This document shows, piece by piece, positions 34,809 to 43,114 of a DNA stretch of 58,958 nt (its first letter is position 1; every line of letters starts with the position of its first letter). Source of the DNA: Clostridiales bacterium (GTDB taxonomy: Bacteria; Bacillota; Clostridia; Oscillospirales; Oscillospiraceae); the NCBI GenBank assembly GCA_019418025.1, contig DYCR01000009.1, positions 1 to 58,958 on the forward strand, in the 5' to 3' direction. The position numbers and the translations under genes were made by a program. Under the pieces are notes generated by a model that made no database searches, was not told the DNA's origin, and saw only the letters and a list, made by a program, of their open reading frames with translations.

Positions 34809-36262
34809 AATTAAGATTCATCGGTCACGAGGACCGATATGCCATCGAGCAGCTGCAAATGGCGCTGTTTCCTTTAGAGGCCATGGAGAAAACCGACGAG
34901 GCTTTTACTGGTGACGGCGCTGTCTCTGCCCTGCATCGGGGCAGGACATGGCTCACAGCCACCACCCGCATCTGTAAAAACGGAAAAACCAGCTGCGCCA
35001 CCAAGCGGCTGAAGGCCGACAGCGAGACCATCAAACTCCGCCGGCAGATCCTTCAGCAGAGCTACTATCTGGCGGCACTGCCCCTTCTGGAGCAGGCTCC
35101 CGCATGGGGCGGCCTGTCCGGCGTGCGCCCCACAAAGATCACCACCAAGCACCTGCTTGAGGGCGGCACCGAGCGCTCGGCTGACCGACTGATGCGGGAT
35201 GTTTACTACGTCTCGGCCCCCCGCAGGGCCCTTGCCATCGACTGCTCCAAAGCAACGGTGAAGGCCCAGTCCCTGCTGATCCCCTCGGACGTATCCTTAT
35301 ATGTGGGGATTCCCTTCTGCCCCACCCGATGCAGCTATTGCAGCTTTGTCAGCCGCACCATCGGCAAGCGAACGGAGCTTCTGGAGCCTTATTTGCAGGC
35401 ACTGCTCACCGAGATCCGGCACACCGGAAAGCTTCTGGCAAATTCCGGCAGGCAGGTTCGTACCATATACATTGGCGGCGGCACCCCCACCACTCTGAGC
35501 GCCGAGCAGCTCAGACAGCTGATCGGCTGCATCCAAGAGTCCTTTGACCTCTCCCGGTGTCTTGAATTTACCGTGGAGGGCGGCCGACCGGACACACTGG
35601 ATCAGAACAAGCTGGACACCATTGCCCGCTGCGGTGCCGACCGCATGAGCATCAATCCCCAGAGCATGATCGACTCGGTGCTGTCTGCATGCGGACGCAT
35701 CCACACCGCCGACGACATCGAGCATGCTTACCGTCAGGCGGTGGACGCAGGCTTTAAGGGCATCAACATGGATCTGATCGCCGGTCTGCCCACAGACACC
35801 TTCGGCGGCTTCCAAGAGTCTATCAACCGTGTGATCGGCCTGTCCCCTGACAATATCACCGTGCATACTCTGGCCATCAAAAAAGCCGCCGATCTCTATC
35901 AGGACAGGAGCCGCCTGTCCCCGCAGGAGGAGGTTGCCCGGATGGTCAGCTATGCCGAGGACACCCTCCGTGCCGCAGGCTACCGCCCCTATTACCTTTA
36001 CCGTCAAAAATATATGTCCGGCAGCTTTGAGAACGTGGGTTGGTGCAAACCCGACACCGAATGTCTGTATAATATCTACATGATGGAAGAGCTGCACACC
36101 GTGATCTCCGTCGGCGGAGGCGGCATGAACAAGGTCAATTTCCCCGATGGAACCATCAAGCGGTTTCACAACCCCAAATTCCCCGAGCAGTATATCCAGA
36201 TGCTTGACGATGTGCTCAGGCAGAAGGAAGAGCTGTTCCAACTGATGAAAGGAAGCATGTAA
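34805..36262 (+). CDS. hemZ: Radical SAM coproporphyrinogen III oxidase family protein HemZ
   Basis: A 485-residue radical SAM protein. The [4Fe-4S] motif CxxxCxxC is C172, C176 and C179 in GIPFCPTRCSYCSFV; then IYIGGGTPTTLSAEQL and an SAM-binding region with INPQSM, followed by the HemN-like C-terminal domain. An N-terminal 160-residue extension before the radical SAM core is the hallmark of HemZ. No other heme or siroheme genes are seen here, so its substrate in this organism is open. It overlaps the MBL gene by four bases. Confidence 0.9.
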   Translation: MKLRFIGHEDRYAIEQLQMALFPLEAMEKTDEAFTGDGAVSALHRGRTWLTATTRICKNGKTSCATKRLKADSETIKLRRQILQQSYYLAALPLLEQAPAWGGLSGVRPTKITTKHLLEGGTERSADRLMRDVYYVSAPRRALAIDCSKATVKAQSLLIPSDVSLYVGIPFCPTRCSYCSFVSRTIGKRTELLEPYLQALLTEIRHTGKLLANSGRQVRTIYIGGGTPTTLSAEQLRQLIGCIQESFDLSRCLEFTVEGGRPDTLDQNKLDTIARCGADRMSINPQSMIDSVLSACGRIHTADDIEHAYRQAVDAGFKGINMDLIAGLPTDTFGGFQESINRVIGLSPDNITVHTLAIKKAADLYQDRSRLSPQEEVARMVSYAEDTLRAAGYRPYYLYRQKYMSGSFENVGWCKPDTECLYNIYMMEELHTVISVGGGGMNKVNFPDGTIKRFHNPKFPEQYIQMLDDVLRQKEELFQLMKGSM

Positions 36263-37585
36263 TTGGATACCCTGATTTCTAATGTCACCATTGTGACCAT
36301 GAACGAGCGGATGGATGTGCTGTTCGGCGGCTATGTCGGGATCACCGACGGAAAATTCGTCCACATCGCAAAAGTCCCGCCCAAGGAGCAGCCCGCCGAG
36401 ATCATTGACGGCACCGGCATGGTGCTGATGCCCGGCCTGATCAACTGCCACACCCATCTGGCCACCACCCTGCTGCGCAGCTACTGCGATGAGCTGAGCA
36501 TCACCGAGGCTCTGGAGGCCCAGCTGCAAAAGGAAGCAAAAATGGACTCCCGCTGCGCCAAGGCCGCCGCAGTCATCGGGGCCGCCGAATGTCTGCGCTT
36601 CGGCATCACTTCCGTGTCTGACCTCTACTATTATCCGGAGGCCACCGCCGAGGTCATTGCCGAAAGCGGCATGAAGGCAAACCTCGCCCTCTCGTCCTAC
36701 CGTTTCATCGACCAGTGCGAGGAGTTTGACTTCCGCACCGATCCCCAGTGCGCCGAGATGCGCCGTGTCGTGGAGAAATGGCACAACTATGACAACGGCA
36801 GGATCAAGATCGATGCCGGCATCTATGCCGAATACACCAGCAACTATCCCCTGTGGGAAAGCCTTGCCGACTATGCCGGAGAAAAGGGACTGGGCTTCCA
36901 GCTGCATCTGGCTCAGAGTCAGGCCGAGGCAGATTCCTGTGAAGAGCGCACCGGACTGAGCCAGACGGAGCTGCTCAGCTGCCATCGTGTCTTGGAGGTC
37001 CCTGTCACTGCCGCCGGCTGCAACGCCCTGAGCGACATGGATCGCAAGATCCTGGGCAAGCATAAGGCCTCCGCCGTTGTCCTGCCCATGGCAGACGCAA
37101 AGCAGGGCCGCGCCTGCGCCCCCATCACCGAATGTGTCCAGTCCGGCATGAATGTGGCTCTGGGCAGCGACGGTGCCATCGAGGCCGGAAACGTGGACCT
37201 GTTTGAGGTCATGCGTGCCGCCGCCATGAGCGTCCGTGCCGCGAAGGGGCAGGCCGATGCGCTGCCTGCACAGGCTGCCCTGATGATGGCAACCGTCTGC
37301 GGTGCCCGCGCGCAGGGCCGTGCCGAGCAGTGCGGCATGATCAAAGAGGGCATGGATGCCGATGCCGTGCTGCTGGACTTTTCCGCCCCCCACCTGATGC
37401 CCTGCCACAATGTGGTGAACGCACTGGTATTCAGCGCCAAGGGCGGCGACGTGGCAATGACCATGGTACGCGGCAAAAAGCTGTACGTAAACGGCAAATT
37501 CCCCACTCTGGATCTGGCCGAGGCCGTTCAGGAAATCACCGAATACGCCATGGGTAAGCTCTTTGATGAGCAGCCAAAGGAATAA
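36263..37585 (+). CDS. Amidohydrolase-family protein, MtaD/SsnA-like, atypical active site
   Basis: A 440-residue protein with the amidohydrolase fold related to S-adenosylhomocysteine/methylthioadenosine deaminases. Metal ligands appear kept: HTH in LINCHTHLATTLLRSY, the His in GFQLHLAQSQ, and the Asp in ALGSDGAIEAGN. Two residues expected next to them are changed: the Glu after the third His is Gln (HLAQ instead of HLxE) and the His of the AAHCVHL motif is Gly (AAGCNAL). The substrate-contacting His of GPHSPY is also absent. The start is TTG right after the hemZ stop, behind GGAAG. Deaminase function should not be assumed. Confidence 0.85.
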   Translation: MDTLISNVTIVTMNERMDVLFGGYVGITDGKFVHIAKVPPKEQPAEIIDGTGMVLMPGLINCHTHLATTLLRSYCDELSITEALEAQLQKEAKMDSRCAKAAAVIGAAECLRFGITSVSDLYYYPEATAEVIAESGMKANLALSSYRFIDQCEEFDFRTDPQCAEMRRVVEKWHNYDNGRIKIDAGIYAEYTSNYPLWESLADYAGEKGLGFQLHLAQSQAEADSCEERTGLSQTELLSCHRVLEVPVTAAGCNALSDMDRKILGKHKASAVVLPMADAKQGRACAPITECVQSGMNVALGSDGAIEAGNVDLFEVMRAAAMSVRAAKGQADALPAQAALMMATVCGARAQGRAEQCGMIKEGMDADAVLLDFSAPHLMPCHNVVNALVFSAKGGDVAMTMVRGKKLYVNGKFPTLDLAEAVQEITEYAMGKLFDEQPKE

Positions 37586-37596
37586 GGAGTATCCCC

Positions 37597-39213
37597 ATGT
37601 CTAACGCAAAAAAGCAATCGTTTCTTCACGGCGCCGCCCTGCTGGCCATGGCAACCGCCATCGTCAAGGTGATCGGCGCACTGTACAAGATCCCTCTGAA
37701 CTCCATCATCGGCACCAGAGGCTTCGCTTATTTCAACACCGCCTATGATATCTACTCGGTGCTGCTGATGGTATCCACCGCCGGACTGCCCCTTGCCATG
37801 AGCCGGATGATCTCCGCCGCCAGCAGTCTGGATAACCCCCGGCAGATGAAGCGGATCTACCGCACCGCCCAGACCATTTTCATGTCGCTGGGTCTTGCCG
37901 GAACCCTGCTGATGACCCTGTTTTCCCGTCAGCTTGCCGCATTTCAGCAGCAGCCCAATGCATGGGCCGCCATTGCTTTTCTGGGGCCGTCTGCCCTGCT
38001 TGTGTGCATGATCAGTGCCTTCCGGGGCTTCTTCCAAGGTCAGGGGAACATGATCCCCACCTCCGTCAGTCAGGTCATCGAGGCCATCATCAAGCTGGTC
38101 GTAGGCTTGGGCGCGGCCTTCCTCCTGCTGCGGTTCACCAAATCCATCCCCCTTGCCGCAGGCGGCGCCATTCTGGGTGTCACGGCCGGATGTCTGATCT
38201 CCACCATTTATCTGTTCAGCCTGTTCCGCAAGGCCTATCGGGCACTGGACGAGGGTGACCCCAATCAGAAGGTAGACAGCTACGGCTCCATTGCAAAGGA
38301 GCTTCTGCGCATCGCCGTCCCCATCACCATCGGCTCTGCCGGCCTGCAGATCATCACCATGATGGAGGTCAAGGTCTACATGACCCAGCTGCTGGCCACC
38401 GGATTCACGCAGGATGCGGCAGACTCCATGAAGGGCATCTACAACATGTCCCAGACGATCTTCAACCTGCCCTGCGCCTTCATCACCCCCATCACGGTAT
38501 CGGCGATCCCTGCCATCACCAGTGCGCTGACCCTGTGCCGTCACGATCAGGTCCGCAGCACCGAGGAATCCGCTTCCCGGATCACCGCCCTGATCTCCAT
38601 GCCCTGCGCCTTCGGCCTTTACGTTCTGGCTGAGCCTGTCATGGCTCTGCTGGGCGGTTACACCGGCTCGAATCTGGAGCTGGCAGCCAGCTTGATGCGG
38701 GTCCTTGCCATCTGTATCATCTTCAATTCCACGGTCATGCTGACCAACACCATCATGCAGGCCCACGGCCACGTGAACCTGCCGGTCATCAACATGTTTA
38801 TCGGCGGCTTCCTGAAGCTGATGATGGTCTACTTCCTGTCCCGCAACCCCTCCATCAATATCGTAGGTGTCCCCATCGCCACCGTCTGCTGCTATCTGTG
38901 CATTACGGGGCTGAACCTGTTTGCAATGGGACGGGTCATCAAGGAGCCCCCTCAGATGGTCCGCAATATGCTCAAGCCCATGCTGAGCGCCCTTGTGATG
39001 TCGGCTGCCGTCTTTGGTGTTTACTATGCAGCCGGTCGGGTGTTCACCCTCGGCTCGTCTCTTGGCAAGCTGGTGCTGTGCGCAGTACCCATCGCCGTGG
39101 GCGCTGTGGTATATGTGATCTGCGTGGTGAAGCTCAAGGCCATCACCAAAGAGGACTGTCTGCTGCTGCCAAAGGGCGAAAAAATTGCAAAACTGCTGCG
39201 ATTGGATGCATAA
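37597..39213 (+). CDS. spoVB: SpoVB/MurJ-family flippase (MOP superfamily)
   Basis: A 538-residue membrane protein with 14 predicted segments. The start, FLHGAALLAMATAIVKVIGA continuing into LYKIPLNSIIG, is the signature of SpoVB/YabM and the related lipid II flippases; AFRGFFQGQGNMIPTSVSQ follows. SpoVB works in cortex peptidoglycan synthesis in the mother cell, and relatives flip lipid II in growing cells. In Bacillus, yabM lies near yabO (rqcP), as this gene does here with only an HU gene between. It could be the housekeeping MurJ; none other is seen. Confidence 0.9.
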   Translation: MSNAKKQSFLHGAALLAMATAIVKVIGALYKIPLNSIIGTRGFAYFNTAYDIYSVLLMVSTAGLPLAMSRMISAASSLDNPRQMKRIYRTAQTIFMSLGLAGTLLMTLFSRQLAAFQQQPNAWAAIAFLGPSALLVCMISAFRGFFQGQGNMIPTSVSQVIEAIIKLVVGLGAAFLLLRFTKSIPLAAGGAILGVTAGCLISTIYLFSLFRKAYRALDEGDPNQKVDSYGSIAKELLRIAVPITIGSAGLQIITMMEVKVYMTQLLATGFTQDAADSMKGIYNMSQTIFNLPCAFITPITVSAIPAITSALTLCRHDQVRSTEESASRITALISMPCAFGLYVLAEPVMALLGGYTGSNLELAASLMRVLAICIIFNSTVMLTNTIMQAHGHVNLPVINMFIGGFLKLMMVYFLSRNPSINIVGVPIATVCCYLCITGLNLFAMGRVIKEPPQMVRNMLKPMLSALVMSAAVFGVYYAAGRVFTLGSSLGKLVLCAVPIAVGAVVYVICVVKLKAITKEDCLLLPKGEKIAKLLRLDA

Positions 39214-39317
39214 ATATCAAAAAAATGTAGTTTTTTCCCAGATTCCCCCTTGCATTTCCAGTCTGAATGTGATAGGGTAATACCCATCCATTATCCTGAA
39301 CAGAGAGGTAAGCATAT

Positions 39318-39593
39318 ATGAACAAAACAGAACTGATTACACTGGCAGCTGAGAGCGCCGGACTGACCAAGAAGGATACCGAGCGTGTCATCAATGCCAC
39401 TCTGGATGCGATCACCAACGCCCTGATGAATGACGAGAAGGTCCAGCTGTCCGGCTTCGGCATCTTTGACGTAAAGACCCGTGAAGCCCGCACCGGCCGC
39501 AATCCTCACACCAAGGCTCCCATTGAGATCCCCGCCACCAAGGTTCCCGTGTTCAAGGCCAGCAAGGCTATGAAGGACCTGATCGGCAAGTAA
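39318..39593 (+). CDS. HU-family DNA-binding protein
   Basis: A 91-residue nucleoid protein of full HU length. It begins MNKTELITLAAESAGLTKKD and shows KVQLSGFGIFDVKTREARTG and the DNA-intercalating RNPHTKAPIEIPATKVPVFK arm with its Pro. It is 104 bases after spoVB, so it may have its own promoter (none convincing was found), and 11 bases before rqcP. The HU-S4 pair is conserved in Clostridia. Confidence 0.97.
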   Translation: MNKTELITLAAESAGLTKKDTERVINATLDAITNALMNDEKVQLSGFGIFDVKTREARTGRNPHTKAPIEIPATKVPVFKASKAMKDLIGK

Positions 39594-39604
39594 GGAGAAG
39601 GCGT

Positions 39605-39844
39605 ATGCGGCTGGATAAATATCTAAAGGTTTCCCGACTGATCAAGCGCCGCACAGTTGCCAACGAAGCATGTGACAACGGCCGCATCAGCGTGAATGGT
39701 CGTGTGGTGAAAGCCTCCTACGACGTCAAAGTGGGCGATAAGATCGAAATTGCTCTGGGCTCCCGCACTCTGGCGGTGGAGGTCCTTCAGGTTGCAGAAA
39801 CCGTGCGCAAGGACGATGCCGCCGGCATGTACAAGGAAATTTAA
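39605..39844 (+). CDS. rqcP: RNA-binding S4-domain protein RqcP (YabO/HslR-like)
   Basis: A 79-residue S4 protein beginning MRLDKYLKVSRLIKRRTVAN, with GRISVNGRVVKASYDVKVGD as the S4 core. RqcP binds stalled 50S subunits and helps RqcH add poly-alanine tails in ribosome quality control. Length and position (after spoVB and HU) agree with Bacillus yabO. It is the end of the recJ run, followed directly by a terminator. Confidence 0.93.
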   Translation: MRLDKYLKVSRLIKRRTVANEACDNGRISVNGRVVKASYDVKVGDKIEIALGSRTLAVEVLQVAETVRKDDAAGMYKEI

Positions 39845-39846
39845 AC

Positions 39847-39884
39847 AAAGCCCCGGAAAAGCGTTTGCTTTTCCGGGGCTTTGA
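39847..39884 (+). terminator. Intrinsic terminator after rqcP
   Basis: AAGCCCCGGAAAAGC, GTTT loop, GCTTTTCCGGGGCTTT; A and T runs on the two sides. Confidence 0.9.
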
Positions 39885-40085
39885 GTGTGTCAAACAGTCT
39901 GCCCGAGTTTGACGCTTCAGCGGCAAAAAGACCAAATCATTTTCCACGGGGGCGTGTACCTCGGGGAAAATACTGCTCTGCCTGAGCGTGTGAAATTTGT
40001 CCGTCATTGACGGACAAATTATGCGCGGGTCAGGCTGCAAAAAACATGTCGAAAAGCCCTAGAAGGGTTTTTCGACAGTCTAAAA
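39885..40085. repeat. Cluster of inverted repeats in an intergenic stretch
   Basis: No gene. Four inverted repeats follow each other: GTCAAAC/GTTTGAC (39889-39913); TTTTCC/GGAAAA type (about 39942-39971); a perfect 13-base palindrome AATTTGTCCGTCA with one centre base (39994-40020), itself flanked by CCTGA and TCAGG; and TGTCGAAAAGCCCT/AGGGTTTTTCGACA (40047-40077). Confidence 0.7.
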
Positions 40086-40116
40086 TCCCCGGGAAAGCGT
40101 TTGCTTTCCCGGGGTT
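40086..40116 (-). terminator. Terminator of galKT
   Basis: CCCCGGGAAAGC, GTTT, GCTTTCCCGGGG with T runs; sequence very similar to the rqcP terminator, in the convergent position. Confidence 0.85.
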
Positions 40117-40130
40117 TTCAGCAATTCAGA

Positions 40131-41624
40131 TCAGGCATTTACCGCCGCAACAAAGCGGTTGAAGCCCTCACGCCCGTGGGGCGTGTTTTTGTATACGCCT
40201 GCGTCCTCCAGAACCTCGGCAAATACCTTGCCGGTCTCCTGCAGGATGATATCCAGTGCGTTTTCCTTGGTGAAGGTGTACTTGCTCTTCAGCTCATCCA
40301 CCCAGACTGCGTGCTTGCTCAGGACCTCATCTGCACGAATATCTGCACCTGCCACAATGGCAGCTGCCAAATCGGTCAGCTCACCCTTCAGTCTGCTGGG
40401 CAGCACCGCCAGACCCATGACCTCGATCAGTCCGATATTCTCCTTTTTAATGTGGTGCTTGTCCGCATGGGGATGGAACACACCCAGAGGATGCTCCTCG
40501 GTGGTCAGATTGTTCCGCAGGACCAGATCCAGCTCAAACAGCTCTCCACGGCGGCGGGCAATGGGGGTGATGGTGTTGTGGGGCTCGCCCTCTGTCTCTG
40601 CAAAGACGGTGCAGTCGGGATCTGAATAGCCTCTCCATGTATTCAGGATCTTTTCGGCAAGCTCTGCAATGCGGACAGGGTCCCTGCCATCCAGACGGAT
40701 GACGCTCATGGGCCACTTGACGATGCCCGCCTCGATATCCTCATATCCGGCAAAGCTCAGCTTCTGGTCAATGGGAGCCGTCTCCATGGCGAAGGTATAG
40801 TGTCCGCCCTGAAAATGCTCATGGCTCAGAATGGAGCCGCCCACAATGGGCAGGTCTGCGTTGGAGCCCACAAAATAATGGGGGAATGTCCCCACAAAAT
40901 CCAAGAGCTTTTCAAATGCGGAGCGGTCGATCTTCATGGGCGTGTGCTGTTTGTTGAACACGATACAATGCTCGTTGTAGTACACATAGGGAGAAAACTG
41001 CATGCACCATGCCTCACCGGCCACGGTGATGGGCACGACCCGGTGGTTCTGCCGAGCAGGATGGTTCATCCGGCCTGCGTAGCCCTCATTCTCCACACAC
41101 AGCTGGCACTTGGGGTAGCTGGACTGGGGTGCATTCTTTGCCGCGGCAATGGCCTTGGGGTCCTTCTCGGGCTTGGACAGGTTGATGGTGATATCCAGCT
41201 CGCCGTAGTCAGAGGCGTACTTCCACCGCATATCCTTGGCGATGCGGTAGCGGCGGATGTAGTCGGAATCACAGCTGAGCTTATAGTAGTAATCCGTGGC
41301 CGCCTCAGGGCAGGTGCTGAACTTTTCACGGAAGGTGCCGATGACCTCTCTGGGCATGGGGGTCAGCAGGCCCATGATCTTGGTGTCAAACAGATCCCGG
41401 GCGGTGATGTTATCCTCACACAGACCGTTGGCGCAGGCATAGTCCAGAATCCCCTTCAGAATCTCCTCCAGATTTTCCGTCTGCTCTTCGTGACTCTGCA
41501 CGTATTCGTCCTTGCCCAGAGCCTCCAGAAGGCGGTTCTGCAGAACCATGTGGTCCTCAGGCTGTGCCAGCCCCGTATTCATGGCATAAGATACCAGTGA
41601 GTCGATATATGTTTCAATCTGCAT
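40131..41624 (-). CDS. galT: UDP-glucose--hexose-1-phosphate uridylyltransferase (Firmicutes-type GalT)
   Basis: The Leloir enzyme exchanging UMP between UDP-glucose and galactose 1-phosphate. The 497-residue protein is the long form found in Firmicutes (COG4468), quite different in length from E. coli GalT (348). Recognisable parts: CQLCVENEGYAGRMNHPARQ, VGSNADLPIVGGSILSHEHFQ continuing into GGHY (uridylyl-acceptor His region), NTITPIARRRGELFELDLVL, HPHADKHHIKKENIGLIEVMG. The ATG at 41624 follows the galK stop by two bases and has GGAGG upstream. Confidence 0.97.
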   Translation of the reverse strand: MQIETYIDSLVSYAMNTGLAQPEDHMVLQNRLLEALGKDEYVQSHEEQTENLEEILKGILDYACANGLCEDNITARDLFDTKIMGLLTPMPREVIGTFREKFSTCPEAATDYYYKLSCDSDYIRRYRIAKDMRWKYASDYGELDITINLSKPEKDPKAIAAAKNAPQSSYPKCQLCVENEGYAGRMNHPARQNHRVVPITVAGEAWCMQFSPYVYYNEHCIVFNKQHTPMKIDRSAFEKLLDFVGTFPHYFVGSNADLPIVGGSILSHEHFQGGHYTFAMETAPIDQKLSFAGYEDIEAGIVKWPMSVIRLDGRDPVRIAELAEKILNTWRGYSDPDCTVFAETEGEPHNTITPIARRRGELFELDLVLRNNLTTEEHPLGVFHPHADKHHIKKENIGLIEVMGLAVLPSRLKGELTDLAAAIVAGADIRADEVLSKHAVWVDELKSKYTFTKENALDIILQETGKVFAEVLEDAGVYKNTPHGREGFNRFVAAVNA

Positions 41625-41626
41625 GA

Positions 41627-42838
41627 TCAAACCTCCATCTTTACGCCGCCCTGAGGACGGATGTCCAGTACATGGCACGCGCCTTCGCCCAGTGCCGCAT
41701 CAATGCCCCCACGGAAGGATTCCAGAAGATCCATGGGCACGAACGCCTGTACGGTTCCGGCAAAGCCGCCGCCGTGGACACGATAGGCACCGCGTCCCTG
41801 CAAATAATGCTCGCACAGTCCCAGTGCAACCGCCATAGCCTGCTGGTCCACATAGCCCAGAGGGATGACGTTTTGCAGGTACATCCAAGAGGAGAAGCCG
41901 GACTCCTTGGTCAGTCTCAAAAACTCCTCAAAGTTTCCTTTTTCCAGTGCCTCCACCTGACGGGGGACCCTGCGGTTTTCATTGTACTCATGGATGGTGC
42001 GCATGATGGCCCGATCTGTGCAGACCTTGCGCAGCTCCGGAAGGGCGGCATAGAAATCCTCCTCGGGGATCTCGGTGATGACCTCCTTGCCGAAAAATTC
42101 GCTGACGGTCTTGAGTTCTCTGGTGACCGCTGCATATTCATCCGTCAGATCTGCATGGTCGGCCCGGGAATCGATGATGCATAGAGCATGCCCGGTGGTG
42201 GAAAAATCGAAATCCACAGGGCGGATCACAGGATGATCCTTGTCAGCAAAATCGATGGTGACCAGTCCGCCCACCGCAGATGCCGTCTGATCCATCAGAC
42301 CGCAGGGCTTGCCGAAAAAGACATTTTCCGCATACTGACCGATCTGGGCGATCTCCGGCTGAGAGACTCTGCCATCGAAGAACAGATGGTTGATGATGGT
42401 GCCGATCAGGACCTCGTAAGCAGCCGAGGAGCTGAGGCCGGAGCCGGGCAGCACCGTGGACTCCACGTATGCATCAAAGCCCTGCACCTTGCAGCCCAGC
42501 TGGGCAAAACGGGCCGCAACACCCCGAACAAGGGCCGGAGTTGAGTTGATCTCATCCGCCTCCGGCTCCAGACGGCTCAGATCCACCTGACACATGGGAT
42601 AGCCCTGAGACTGTATCCTGATCAGGTTGGTGCCGGTTACACGAACCGCTGCCTGCGTATCCAGATTGACTGCGCCTGCCAGAACACGTCCACGCTGATG
42701 ATCGGTATGGTTGCCGGAGACCTCGGTGCGACCGGGGGCAGAAAAATAAGCTTCCGGATCGGTGCTGAAAATAGCAAAAAAGCCCTTGTCGAGCATGGTT
42801 TTGCGCTCGGGGCTCAGATACAAGGTCGGTGCGCTCAT
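41627..42838 (-). CDS. galK: Galactokinase
   Basis: It phosphorylates galactose at C1. The 403-residue GHMP kinase shows GRTEVSGNHTDHQRGRVLAG (galactose-binding motif), the ATP loop LPGSGLSSSAAYE, DQTASAVGGLVTIDF, and VHGGGFAGTVQAFVP. The ATG at 42838 has AGGAGG before it; an upstream in-frame opening at 42883 has none. galK then galT are co-transcribed. No galE, aldose mutarotase or galactose transporter is present in the window. A minus-strand TATAAT at 42895-42900 without a clear -35 is the likely -10. Confidence 0.97.
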   Translation of the reverse strand: MSAPTLYLSPERKTMLDKGFFAIFSTDPEAYFSAPGRTEVSGNHTDHQRGRVLAGAVNLDTQAAVRVTGTNLIRIQSQGYPMCQVDLSRLEPEADEINSTPALVRGVAARFAQLGCKVQGFDAYVESTVLPGSGLSSSAAYEVLIGTIINHLFFDGRVSQPEIAQIGQYAENVFFGKPCGLMDQTASAVGGLVTIDFADKDHPVIRPVDFDFSTTGHALCIIDSRADHADLTDEYAAVTRELKTVSEFFGKEVITEIPEEDFYAALPELRKVCTDRAIMRTIHEYNENRRVPRQVEALEKGNFEEFLRLTKESGFSSWMYLQNVIPLGYVDQQAMAVALGLCEHYLQGRGAYRVHGGGFAGTVQAFVPMDLLESFRGGIDAALGEGACHVLDIRPQGGVKMEV

Positions 42839-43026
42839 AGAATTTCCTCCTACATCGGAACCGATGCAATGCTCAGTTCCCATAATTTGACGTTATAATT
42901 ATACAGCCTGACCCTCTAAAAAGAAAGAACAGAATCATTGCTTTTGTGACCTTTGGCGCAAGTAACAAAATTACAGGGATATTTTATACAAAATGCCCAT
43001 TCCCCCCTCGAGCCTGTATACAGAAA

Positions 43027-43051
43027 CCGCAGCATGGAAATCATGCTGCGG
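43027..43051 (-). terminator. Hairpin downstream of the opine-dehydrogenase-like gene
   Basis: CCGCAGCATG, a five-base loop, CATGCTGCGG, then TTTCTG on the minus strand. Confidence 0.65.
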
Positions 43052-43114
43052 TCCCTGTCTGTTAATATTGAGGAATCCTGATCGGATGAGATCAGCGCAT
43101 AGGGTGATGGCAAA

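Noticed and set aside
35297..37408. A 703-codon open frame on the minus strand
   Set aside because: It lies fully opposite hemZ and the amidohydrolase, has a Gly/His/Gln-rich composition typical of antisense frames of GC-rich genes, and has no recognisable motif.
39885..40085. CRISPR array or insertion sequence
   Set aside because: The repeats are different palindromes without regular spacing, and no transposase or remnant is coded.
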